A stretch of 64,000 nt of DNA from Nonlabens marinus S1-08 (lineage in GTDB: Bacteria > Bacteroidota > Bacteroidia > Flavobacteriales > Flavobacteriaceae), in contig NZ_AP014548.1 in NCBI RefSeq assembly GCF_000831385.1, positions 372,001 through 436,000 on the forward strand, in the 5' to 3' direction. The translations under genes were made by a program, and so were the position numbers. Below, piece after piece: positions 19,498 through 26,460 of the stretch; the first letter of the stretch is position 1; every line of letters begins with the position of its first letter. The notes below the pieces were generated by a model that worked only from the letters and a program-made list of their open reading frames with translations, made no database searches and was not told the DNA's origin.

Positions 19498-19569
19498 TTA
19501 CTTCAATAGAGTCCTTGCTTCCATAAAATAGAAGTAGTAGCCGTTCCAGAAGTAAGTATTTGAATTCAT
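19498..19569 (-). CDS. Aromatic-rich leader peptide of the pheA operon attenuator
   Basis: A 23-codon ORF (ATG at 19567-19569, TAA at 19498-19500). Residues 6-15 are YFWNGYYFYF, that is eight Tyr/Phe/Trp codons in ten. It is followed by MEARTLLK. The codons for ARTLL contain the antiterminator strand, 19504-19517 on the plus strand. Ribosome stalling at the aromatic codons would leave that strand free to pair with the terminator arm and allow read-through. Translation to the stop would mask it and let the terminator form. The order of parts fits classical amino acid attenuation and the function of the operon exactly. Confidence 0.85.
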   Translation of the reverse strand: MNSNTYFWNGYYFYFMEARTLLK

Positions 19570-19583
19570 AATAAGTGGCTAAA

Positions 19584-19614
19584 GTAGAATACTTTATTTA
19601 AAAGACATAACAAA
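19584..19614 (-). promoter_or_regulatory. Putative promoter of the aromatic operon
   Basis: Minus strand TTTG (19611-19614), a 19-bp spacer, then TATTCTAC (19584-19591), which matches only the TA of the -7 consensus. A transcript from here would include the whole leader peptide frame. Confidence 0.4.
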
Positions 19615-19685
19615 GTGCCGACATTTCAACAAAAAAGTTACGACAACGTTATTGTTGCTTATAGATGAGTTCGATTTCTTTAGTT

Positions 19686-19705
19686 TTCGCTTTCGCGAAA
19701 GCGAA
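19686..19705. repeat. Iterated palindrome copy upstream of gldA (20 bp)
   Basis: TTCGCTTTCGCGAAAGCGAA ends 25 bp before the gldA ATG and 13 bp before a TATATTTA -7-like box, so it overlaps where the -33 element should be. Confidence 0.97.
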
Positions 19706-19730
19706 CCCCCACAATTATTATATTTACACT

Positions 19731-20633
19731 ATGTCTATTGAAGTTTCACACATTACAAAAACATATGGCAGCCAAAAGGCGCTGGACGATGTTTCCTTCT
19801 CTATAAAGTCTGGAGAGATCGTTGGTTTCTTGGGGCCTAACGGTGCTGGAAAGTCTACCATGATGCGCATTTTGACTACCTATCTCAATGCAGATGAAGG
19901 TACAGCAACCGTGAATGGACATGATGTCACCACAGATTCTCGCGCCGTGCAGAGTTCCATAGGATACCTGCCAGAGAACAATCCGCTGTATCCAGATATG
20001 TATGTGAAGGAATATTTGGGGTTTAGCGCTAGAATTTACAAGCTGGAAAACGCAAAACAACGCATCGCTGAAGTAATTGCCGAAACAGGTCTAGAATCGC
20101 ACCAAAATAAAAAGATCCAAGAACTTTCCAAAGGCTACAAGCAACGTGTAGGTCTTGCCAATGCGCTGTTGCACCAACCTAAAGTTTTGATTCTTGATGA
20201 ACCTACAACTGGTTTAGATCCTAATCAGCTGGTAGAAATACGTAGTTTGATACGTAAGGTTGCTCAGAATACTACCATTCTACTTTCCACGCATATCATG
20301 CAGGAAGTTGAGGCCATGTGCGACCGTGTCATTATTATCAATAAAGGAAAAATCGTCGCGGACGATTATTTGAAAAATCTTAAAAGCGATGAGATCCAAG
20401 TTATCGACGTAGAGTTTGACTATCGTGTGGAGCCAGAATTGTTACAACGTATACCGCTAGTTCGCGAGGTAAAAGAATTGCACGGCTTCAACTATCGCTT
20501 AAGATTTGAAACCAAAACAGATCAACGTTCAGGCGTTTTTGATTTTGCACATGATAATGAGCTAAAGATTTTGTCCTTGAATAAAAGGAACAAGAATCTG
20601 GAGGCGATGTTTCAGGAGTTGACTGGGAAGTAA
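19731..20633 (+). CDS. gldA: Gliding motility ABC transporter ATP-binding protein GldA
   Basis: 300 aa from the ATG at 19731 (MSIEVSHITKTYGSQKAL). An in-frame ATG at 19665 would add 22 residues that only translate the palindrome and its flanks, so I reject it. Walker A GPNGAGKST (about 36-44), Q-loop, signature LSKGYKQR, Walker B VLILDEPTTGLD, H-loop STH. A C-terminal extension of about 80 residues is typical of GldA. In gliding Bacteroidota it works with the membrane proteins GldF and GldG, which are not in this window. Distinction from other ABC-2 type ATPases rests on overall resemblance. Confidence 0.85.
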   Translation: MSIEVSHITKTYGSQKALDDVSFSIKSGEIVGFLGPNGAGKSTMMRILTTYLNADEGTATVNGHDVTTDSRAVQSSIGYLPENNPLYPDMYVKEYLGFSARIYKLENAKQRIAEVIAETGLESHQNKKIQELSKGYKQRVGLANALLHQPKVLILDEPTTGLDPNQLVEIRSLIRKVAQNTTILLSTHIMQEVEAMCDRVIIINKGKIVADDYLKNLKSDEIQVIDVEFDYRVEPELLQRIPLVREVKELHGFNYRLRFETKTDQRSGVFDFAHDNELKILSLNKRNKNLEAMFQELTGK

Positions 20634-20645
20634 AATTTCATCTGT

Positions 20646-21089
20646 ATGATTAAAAATATACTTCACATAATTATATTCATTTTTTGCACTACCAGTTGCA
20701 CAAATCAAAGAGGAAACGAGAATTTAGAGTCTCAAATTGATCTCTTAACATCAAATAACGACTCGCTAACTAAGCTATTATCACATAAAAAAACTGAAAA
20801 GAATTACTGGTTCGAAGACGAATATGATGGATCAAGGTTCATAGAAGCTGGTATATCAAATCCATCTACATTTATAACATACAATCTTCGAAACAAAACA
20901 GAACTAATACCACTCAAAGCGACATTGGGTGGAACAATGAGATTCGGGAAAATTCAACTTTTAAGTAACGAATGGTTGATAGCAGACTTCGATGATGGTC
21001 ACGTTCTAGGGAAAGCTATCTATCAATACAGGTTGACAGAAAACAGTGAACTTCAATTTGAATTATTAAGTTTCAATGTGCCCGAATAA
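20646..21089 (+). CDS. Small lipoprotein of unknown function
   Basis: 147 aa. Signal peptide with lipobox TTSC (Cys about residue 18), then a short coiled-coil-like stretch (ENLESQIDLLTSNNDSLTKLL, heptad Leu/Ile, described here in part), then a compact globular region of about 90 residues with mixed beta-strand character. It starts 12 bp after gldA and could be co-transcribed, but nothing in it points to gliding. I do not recognise a family. Confidence 0.7.
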   Translation: MIKNILHIIIFIFCTTSCTNQRGNENLESQIDLLTSNNDSLTKLLSHKKTEKNYWFEDEYDGSRFIEAGISNPSTFITYNLRNKTELIPLKATLGGTMRFGKIQLLSNEWLIADFDDGHVLGKAIYQYRLTENSELQFELLSFNVPE

Positions 21090-21138
21090 ATAATTACAAT
21101 GATCGTGAAGGTTCTAACAACTTCATCGTTATAGTCGA

Positions 21139-21543
21139 TCAAAACAAAACCTCCTCAGGCGCAAAGACTGGAATTGTGGAATGTTTGAAATCTTTTTTAT
21201 TTCTAGTTATGATGCCGTTGATGCCTTTTATAGATGCAGCGCATTCAAATTGGACAGCATCTTCGTAGTCTGAAATTTTACTTATAGTGGCATTCAACAA
21301 CATTTGTTTTGAAACTGGAACGATTTCCAAATCAACTAAAAAATCTGCGATCAAACGCTTTGATTCTTCTCGATTGATTTTTTTTGATATCATATAGTAA
21401 CAAGTAGTAATGACATTGTCTGAGGTATAAAGCAGCCAATTGCGTTCCTCAATATTTTTGAATATTTGTAGAGAATTCTCAAAAAATTGAGGACGTTTCA
21501 ACCAAATATCCAAAATAATATTGGCATCGATAAAATATCTCAT
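21139..21543 (-). CDS. PIN-domain toxin-like ribonuclease (VapC-type)
   Basis: 134 aa. PIN fold with the acidic set visible: Asp in FIDANIILD (residue 6), Asp in DYEDAVQFECA (about 93-95), and Asp in TRNKKDF (about 118). This fits Mg-dependent RNA cleavage by toxins of toxin-antitoxin systems. Its ATG overlaps the antitoxin stop by 4 bp, the usual antitoxin-first order. Confidence 0.85.
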   Translation of the reverse strand: MRYFIDANIILDIWLKRPQFFENSLQIFKNIEERNWLLYTSDNVITTCYYMISKKINREESKRLIADFLVDLEIVPVSKQMLLNATISKISDYEDAVQFECAASIKGINGIITRNKKDFKHSTIPVFAPEEVLF

Positions 21544-21836
21544 TTTAGGTATTTTTCATATCGAATGGCACGTATTTTCTCTTTATCCTTTACAGGATCG
21601 ACATCCCAATCCTTTAATATACCTATATGCTTATCGTATTTGCTTGGCTTTGTATTAGATTTTCGTGCATCTTTTATGCGATAAGTTCCATGTTGTTCTT
21701 GAACCAAATCCACGCTCAAAATTCTAGCCAGATAACTTTCTATTAATTCTGATAAACTACGATCCGTTCCTTGAGCATATTGTTTTGCCTTTTGGATTAC
21801 ATCTTCATCGATACTTAATGTCAATTTCTTTTTCAT
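21540..21836 (-). CDS. Antitoxin of the PIN toxin (DUF6364/ribbon-helix-helix-like)
   Basis: 98 aa. The N-terminus KKLTLSIDEDVIQKAKQYA followed by SLSELIESYLARIL has the strand-helix-helix pattern of ribbon-helix-helix DNA binders. The basic C-terminal part would bind the toxin. It precedes the PIN gene and overlaps it by 4 bp. Twin TATACGTATA-type palindromes 70-100 bp upstream are a likely autoregulatory operator. Confidence 0.8.
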   Translation of the reverse strand: MKKKLTLSIDEDVIQKAKQYAQGTDRSLSELIESYLARILSVDLVQEQHGTYRIKDARKSNTKPSKYDKHIGILKDWDVDPVKDKEKIRAIRYEKYLK

Positions 21837-21906
21837 AATTCATTCCTTTTTCATGCCGCTCAAAAGCAGCATCGGTTTGTCCGTAACGTAGTGCTATTTT
21901 AAATAC

Positions 21907-21936
21907 ATACGTATACTTATTATAAATATACGTATA
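21907..21936. promoter_or_regulatory. Twin palindromic operator-like sites
   Basis: ATACGTATA at 21907-21915 and again at 21928-21936. Centres are 21 bp apart, which is two helical turns, placing both on one DNA face. They lie between the divergent antitoxin and TruA-family genes and could be the binding site for the ribbon-helix-helix antitoxin. Confidence 0.55.
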
Positions 21937-21980
21937 AATATTATTTCTATTGATATAAAAGGATTCCACATCTTTGCACC

Positions 21981-22772
21981 ATGTTCCGAAAAGAAAGACA
22001 TTATTACATCATCAAACTCCAATACCTAGGCTTCAGATTTCACGGTTGGCAAAAGCAGCCAGATCTGCCCACGGTAGAACGTATGGTGCAGCGCACGTTG
22101 CGCTTTGTTTTTGATCATTCCAACTTCAAAATTTTGGCAGCTGGAAGGACTGATGCTCGAGTTTCTGTGAATGAAACGGCTATTGAATTGTTTCTCGATG
22201 ATGAACCTATTTCTGATCTCGATGTATTTCTCAAAGAATTCAACCTCAACTTGCCTAGCGACATTAGAGCGTTGGGAATAGAACCAACCACAGCCGACTT
22301 CAACATTATCAATTCTCCCAAAGTCAAGGAATACATCTACTTGTTTTCGCATGGTGAGAAATTCCATCCCTTTTGTGCGTCCTTGATGGTGTACATGAAG
22401 TCAGAGTTGGATATTGAACTCATGAAAAAAGCCGCACAACTCTTTGTGGGCGAGAAGGACTTCTGGTCGTATACCTACAAACCTCAAGCGGAAACCAACA
22501 CGACCAGCGTGGTAGACAGCTGTTATATCGAAGAAAACAATCTTTTTACGGCCAACTTTTTTCCAGAGGAGAGTTTTTGCTTTCGCGTAAGCGGAAAAGG
22601 TTTCAAACGCCACCAGGTGCGCCTCATGATGGGAGCGCTCTTTGATCTGGGTATGGGAAAAATGACGTTGGAAGATTTTGAGAAAACACTGGACGGAAGC
22701 AACAAAATCCATCTTTCCCACATTGCGCCCAGCAGTGGCTTGATGCTTTTTAGAACGGAATTAACATCGTGA
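21981..22772 (+). CDS. TruA-family tRNA pseudouridine synthase
   Basis: 263 aa. N-terminal YLGFRFHGWQKQPDLPTVE is the TruA signature, and the catalytic Asp is in GRTDARVSV (about residue 53). Canonical TruA has GRTDAGVHA, so the loop after the catalytic Asp is divergent. This may be a paralogue rather than the main U38-40 enzyme. The C-terminal RHQVRLMMGALFDLG is conserved. A CATCTTTG -7-like box ends only 7 bp before the ATG, implying a near-leaderless mRNA. A degenerate palindrome is embedded at about 201-204. Confidence 0.78.
   Translation: MFRKERHYYIIKLQYLGFRFHGWQKQPDLPTVERMVQRTLRFVFDHSNFKILAAGRTDARVSVNETAIELFLDDEPISDLDVFLKEFNLNLPSDIRALGIEPTTADFNIINSPKVKEYIYLFSHGEKFHPFCASLMVYMKSELDIELMKKAAQLFVGEKDFWSYTYKPQAETNTTSVVDSCYIEENNLFTANFFPEESFCFRVSGKGFKRHQVRLMMGALFDLGMGKMTLEDFEKTLDGSNKIHLSHIAPSSGLMLFRTELTS
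22578..22593. repeat. Degenerate iterated palindrome in the TruA-family gene
   Basis: TGCTTTCGCGTAAGCG, two differences from the core. Confidence 0.8.
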
Positions 22773-22818
22773 ACCCGCAATGGGCGTATCATTGTAACAA
22801 CAAATAATTTGTAACATT

Positions 22819-23418
22819 ATGAAAAACATACTTTTAGCCGCTGCTGCCATGGCAATCACCTTTACGGCAACAGCACAGGATTTTGACAAAATGGACAAGA
22901 GTCCAATGGACGCAGCATACTTTCCTGCACAGTCCACAAAGCGTGCTTTCGCGAAAACAGAGGAGCAAAAAGCGGCGTTGCAACCACAGATCAGAGTGCT
23001 TTACGGAAGGCCTAGTCTTAATGACCGTGCAGTTTTCACGGCAACCGATGAGAAAGGTTCTGGAATCCAAAAATTTGGTGAAAAATGGAGATTGGGAGCA
23101 AACGAAAACACAGAAATAATGCTAATGAGCGATGCGATGATAGGTGGCAAAGAACTTAAAGCAGGTCGCTATTCCATGGTAGTTGTTCCTACTGAGAATG
23201 AATGGACGATCCACATCAATAGCGAGATTGACGCCTGGGGACATTACTCCCATAAGGAAGAAATGGATGTTGTAACTACTACAATTCCCGTAACAAATGA
23301 TGGAGAAAGTCTTGAAAACCTAAGCATGGCTTTATATTCACCTAATAAAGATGAGGTTGTACACCTTAAAATGGGTTGGGGAACTTACAGAGCAGAAATG
23401 CCTATCACGCTTCTCTAA
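22819..23418 (+). CDS. DUF2911 exported protein
   Basis: 199 aa. Signal peptide MKNILLAAAAMAITFTATAQ. The DUF2911 domain is recognised by VLYGRPSLNDR, WRLGANENTEI, LKAGRYSMVVVPTENEWTIHIN and the C-terminal LKMGWGTYRAEMPI. The family is beta-rich and of unknown function, common in Bacteroidota and predicted periplasmic. A partial palindrome (GCTTTCGCGAAA) lies at about residues 42-46 as AFAKT. Confidence 0.85.
   Translation: MKNILLAAAAMAITFTATAQDFDKMDKSPMDAAYFPAQSTKRAFAKTEEQKAALQPQIRVLYGRPSLNDRAVFTATDEKGSGIQKFGEKWRLGANENTEIMLMSDAMIGGKELKAGRYSMVVVPTENEWTIHINSEIDAWGHYSHKEEMDVVTTTIPVTNDGESLENLSMALYSPNKDEVVHLKMGWGTYRAEMPITLL
22944..22959. repeat. Partial iterated palindrome in the DUF2911 gene
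   Basis: Central 12 bp GCTTTCGCGAAA intact, outer bases changed. Confidence 0.65.
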
Positions 23419-24206
23419 TTATTAAGATAGATCAATCGACCACGCCAAGTCTCATCGACATCAACGGTTGTAGGTTGATTATTTAATATCACATCGCCGT
23501 AGCCATTGATGGTTCCGGCGATGTTTTGTTTTACCTCCATGCGCCATTCTGATGTACCACGATGAAAAATTTGCGCATTTTGAATTTCAAGATCTTCAGC
23601 GTGTATGCGACCGTCGCCTTCTAGGAATGTAATATTTGCATTTTCTACCGTGCCGCTTAAATAAAAATAGCTCAGGTTGTTTGAAACGATGGTCAAGTTT
23701 TGAACGTCTAGTGCCAGTCTAAAATCACCATCCGTATTATAGAAATCTTCTTCTACCGTGGCATCTTCAGAAAGTAAGGTCAAGTTGGGATAGTTGAGTA
23801 CGCCATCACTTATGATGTCCTCGCCGGTGCTGGTTCTGATTTCGGTAAGGTTGGGTGATGTGATTTCGATTTGGGTTATGCCGTAGTTCCGTATCACATT
23901 ACAGCCATTGTTATTGATAATTTGCAGCTGGCCATCCACTACTTTAAGTTCAATGTCGTTGAAGAGATTCTCACCAGTGGTCACAACTACCTTTTGAATT
24001 GGACCTTGTTTAAAGGTTGCTCCCATTCGTTCAAAAATTACGACTTTATCAAACGCATCAATGTCAACTTCAAAACTCTGGATATCGCCGGCGGTTTGGG
24101 TACAATTAAGGCCTTCCTCGCTATCGCAACTGGTTGTACTTGCTAGCGTGATGGCTAGTAATAGGATGATAACAGTTGACGAATTGAATTTTTGGCGTTT
24201 GATCAC
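23415..24206 (-). CDS. GIN-domain (DUF2807) lipoprotein
   Basis: 263 aa from a GTG at 24204-24206 (VIKRQKFNSSTV...). A longer ATG frame from 24341 would translate a dispersed repeat (TEPVEV) and AT-rich junk, so I prefer the GTG. A hydrophobic segment ends in the lipobox STTSC. The body is a right-handed beta-helix-like head GIN domain: FDKVVIFERMGATF, GENLFNDIELKVVDGQL, then serial short strands with TGEDII and DVQNLTIVSNNLS. Such proteins are called putative auto-transporter adhesins, but the role is unknown. The stop overlaps the DUF2911 stop region by 4 bp on the other strand. Confidence 0.72.
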   Translation of the reverse strand: MIKRQKFNSSTVIILLLAITLASTTSCDSEEGLNCTQTAGDIQSFEVDIDAFDKVVIFERMGATFKQGPIQKVVVTTGENLFNDIELKVVDGQLQIINNNGCNVIRNYGITQIEITSPNLTEIRTSTGEDIISDGVLNYPNLTLLSEDATVEEDFYNTDGDFRLALDVQNLTIVSNNLSYFYLSGTVENANITFLEGDGRIHAEDLEIQNAQIFHRGTSEWRMEVKQNIAGTINGYGDVILNNQPTTVDVDETWRGRLIYLNN

Positions 24207-24274
24207 ATTCCAAATTCCAAATTCCAAAAATAAATTCTGAATTTTGAATTGAGGTAACTGAACTGTTCTCGACA

Positions 24275-24296
24275 CTTCGACAGGCTCAGTGCAGCG
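24275..24296. repeat. Dispersed repeat CTTCGACA(A/G)GCTCAG, copy 1
   Basis: CTTCGACAGGCTCAGTGCAG in the spacer ahead of the GIN-domain gene. Read on the minus strand it gives the familiar spurious peptide TEPVEV. A second copy occurs at 53051-53070. Confidence 0.75.
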
Positions 24297-24337
24297 CTGC
24301 GCTCGAACTGACCTTTTTGTAATTCCTAACTCTGAAC

Positions 24338-25477
24338 TCATAACTTCTCCGATTTAGAGTTAAACACTTTATCAAATCGGTAGCCTATTCCCAGGCTAAC
24401 GCCTTCTGCCTTTGCACCATGTGCCTTTACGGTAACGCTTGCAAAAATGTTATCGGTCAACCTTCTTTGTAGACCCAATCTATTGTAAAACTTAGATTCA
24501 AACTCAATAGGTTGATATATATAATAACCAAATTGAGACAACACACTTGTTTTTCCTAGGTGCAACTCATGACCTATCAATAATCCTACACGCTGGAAAT
24601 TCTCACTGCCATCGATGCCTTGTTCTGGAAAACTATTGGCTACATAATCGCGGTATTCCTCGAGAAATTCGGCAACAAAAAGCTCTACTCCTGTGTGCAA
24701 ACTGCTCTTAATATTGATGCGCTTATCGGCATACACAGAAAAATCATAAAACGGATATTGACCGCTGCCTCTAAAATCGCTTTCATTAAACCCCAATCGT
24801 GCCACTGCATTGATGCCTATAGGCTCTGTATAACCACGCTTTTCCCAAATCTTATATTCTGGAATCTCGTCACGGTTCAACGTATAATTCAGACCAGCAT
24901 TGAAAAACCAAGTGTTAGTCGAGTTATTGGGCGCACGCACGTTAGCATTGGAATAATGGATAATACTAGCTCCCGCATGAAATCCCAATCCCTTATAAAT
25001 ATTCTCTTTTCTATAATTCGCAACCAAATAAGTAGAACTCGTGATCGTCGTACCATAAGCATTGTTCTGCGGGTTTGTCTCCACGTCAAAAGGCTTGGTC
25101 ATGTAGGCCAATCCTTGCCCAACTCTAAATTGGAGATTGCGATTGAAAAAATGAAAATTGTAGTGTGCGTAAGCACTGTAAGCCTCACCCAGATTATAAT
25201 TCTTCATATCCTGATAGGCCGCGCTGAATCCCCAATCTGGAAAGCCATATCTGGATTCCCATTCATTCTCGCCAAAGGTCTTGCGGTTGTAACTCAGTAA
25301 AACTCCTTTTGGATGTTCTGTGATTAGGTGTGAAATATCTGGGTTGTGTTGCAGGATCGTCCCATGCATCAAGGAGACGTCTAGTGTTGCAATACTGGGA
25401 ACTTGTTCTTGTGATTGTGCGGTCATCGCTTTCGCGAAAGCGAGAAAAACCACCACAAATAAAATACGGTACGTCAT
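24338..25477 (-). CDS. PagL-like acyloxyacyl hydrolase / lipid A deacylase family outer-membrane protein
   Basis: 379 aa. The signal peptide MTYRILFVVVFLAFAKAMTAQ contains a palindrome copy that supplies AFAKA. The body has alternating beta-strands of an outer-membrane barrel. The segment FHAGASIIHYSNANVRAPN carries the His-x-Ser pair expected for the PagL-type active site (His about 167). PagL removes the 3-O-acyl chain of lipid A. The protein is about twice the size of Pseudomonas PagL, as in flavobacterial homologues. Confidence 0.75.
   Translation of the reverse strand: MTYRILFVVVFLAFAKAMTAQSQEQVPSIATLDVSLMHGTILQHNPDISHLITEHPKGVLLSYNRKTFGENEWESRYGFPDWGFSAAYQDMKNYNLGEAYSAYAHYNFHFFNRNLQFRVGQGLAYMTKPFDVETNPQNNAYGTTITSSTYLVANYRKENIYKGLGFHAGASIIHYSNANVRAPNNSTNTWFFNAGLNYTLNRDEIPEYKIWEKRGYTEPIGINAVARLGFNESDFRGSGQYPFYDFSVYADKRINIKSSLHTGVELFVAEFLEEYRDYVANSFPEQGIDGSENFQRVGLLIGHELHLGKTSVLSQFGYYIYQPIEFESKFYNRLGLQRRLTDNIFASVTVKAHGAKAEGVSLGIGYRFDKVFNSKSEKL
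25426..25443. repeat. Iterated palindrome copy inside a signal-peptide region (18 bp)
   Basis: TCGCTTTCGCGAAAGCGA; read as AFAKA in the signal peptide of the PagL-like protein. Confidence 0.97.
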
Positions 25478-25492
25478 TAAAGCGAAACTACA

Positions 25493-26446
25493 TTAAAAAA
25501 TGGCTTTGGCAATGTCGTAGATGTTATCGCTTTTGCCCATGCTGTAAAAGTGCAAAACGGGCACATTATGCGCCAGTAATTCACGGCACTGCTCGATACA
25601 AAACTCCACGCCTACTTGACGTACGTCTTTATTCGTCTTGCAGTTTTCTACAGCGTCCACTAAATCTTGCGGAATGTCTAGGTGAAATGTTTGCGGTAAT
25701 AATTGTAGGTGTCTTTTAGTCGCGATAGGCTTGATCCCGGGAATGATGGGAACTGTGATTCCTATATCGCGCGCCGCTTTGACAAACTCAAAATATTTCT
25801 TGTTGTCAAAAAACATTTGGGTAACTACATAATGTGCGCCTGCATCGACCTTATTCTTCAATCGCTTCAAATCGGTTTTCATGCTGGGTGATTCTTCATG
25901 TTTTTCTGGGTAACCCGCAACGCCTATACAAAAATCCACATCGCAAGAAATCTCGATGACATCATGTAGGTAATGACCTTTGTTTAATTGTTCAACTTGC
26001 TTAACTAGATCTATCGCAAATTCGTGACCGCCTTCTGTGCACTCAAAGCGTTTATCTCCTTTACGGGCATCGCCTCGCAATGCCATCACGTTATCGATCT
26101 CTAGGTATTGACAGTCGACCAATAAATATTCTGTTTCCTGCTGAGTAAAACCACCGCAAAGCAAGTGCGGAACTGTATCCACATCGTATTTATTCTGAAT
26201 CGCTGCACAAATACCCAAGGTTCCCGGACGCATTCTGGTCAATTTTTTCTCGAGTAGTCCGTTCTTTTTTTCGATGTAGATAAACTCTTCTCGAGAGGTC
26301 GTCACATCAATAAATGGTGGTTTAAACTCCATTAAGGGATCGATATTGCTGTACAATTCCTGTATGGATTTACCCTTTACTGGCGGTATAATCTCAAAGC
26401 TGAACAGCGTTTTTTTGGCTTTTTTTATATGATCGGTGATCTTCAT
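25493..26446 (-). CDS. metF: Methylenetetrahydrofolate reductase
   Basis: 317 aa TIM-barrel flavoprotein that makes 5-methyltetrahydrofolate, the methyl donor for MetH. Seen: FSFEIIPPVKGKS (catalytic Glu), DVTTSREEF, LALRGDARKG-like NVMALRGDA, VAGYPEKHEE, GAHYVVTQMFFDN and PIIPGIKPI. It lies 14 bp past the metH stop, so the SAM-I riboswitch 4 kb upstream probably controls it too. Confidence 0.95.
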   Translation of the reverse strand: MKITDHIKKAKKTLFSFEIIPPVKGKSIQELYSNIDPLMEFKPPFIDVTTSREEFIYIEKKNGLLEKKLTRMRPGTLGICAAIQNKYDVDTVPHLLCGGFTQQETEYLLVDCQYLEIDNVMALRGDARKGDKRFECTEGGHEFAIDLVKQVEQLNKGHYLHDVIEISCDVDFCIGVAGYPEKHEESPSMKTDLKRLKNKVDAGAHYVVTQMFFDNKKYFEFVKAARDIGITVPIIPGIKPIATKRHLQLLPQTFHLDIPQDLVDAVENCKTNKDVRQVGVEFCIEQCRELLAHNVPVLHFYSMGKSDNIYDIAKAIF

Positions 26447-26460
26447 TTTTGATACTGTTG

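Noticed and set aside
19665..19730. N-terminal extension of GldA
   Set aside because: The extra 22 residues only translate the palindrome and spacer; GldA proteins start MSIEV.
24207..24341. ATG start of the GIN-domain gene at 24341
   Set aside because: The added sequence translates a dispersed repeat (TEPVEV) and precedes the lipoprotein signal; the GTG at 24206 fits better.
24620..25300. 226-aa plus ORF opposite the PagL-like gene
   Set aside because: Composition is that of an antisense shadow; the minus frame has a signal peptide and barrel pattern.
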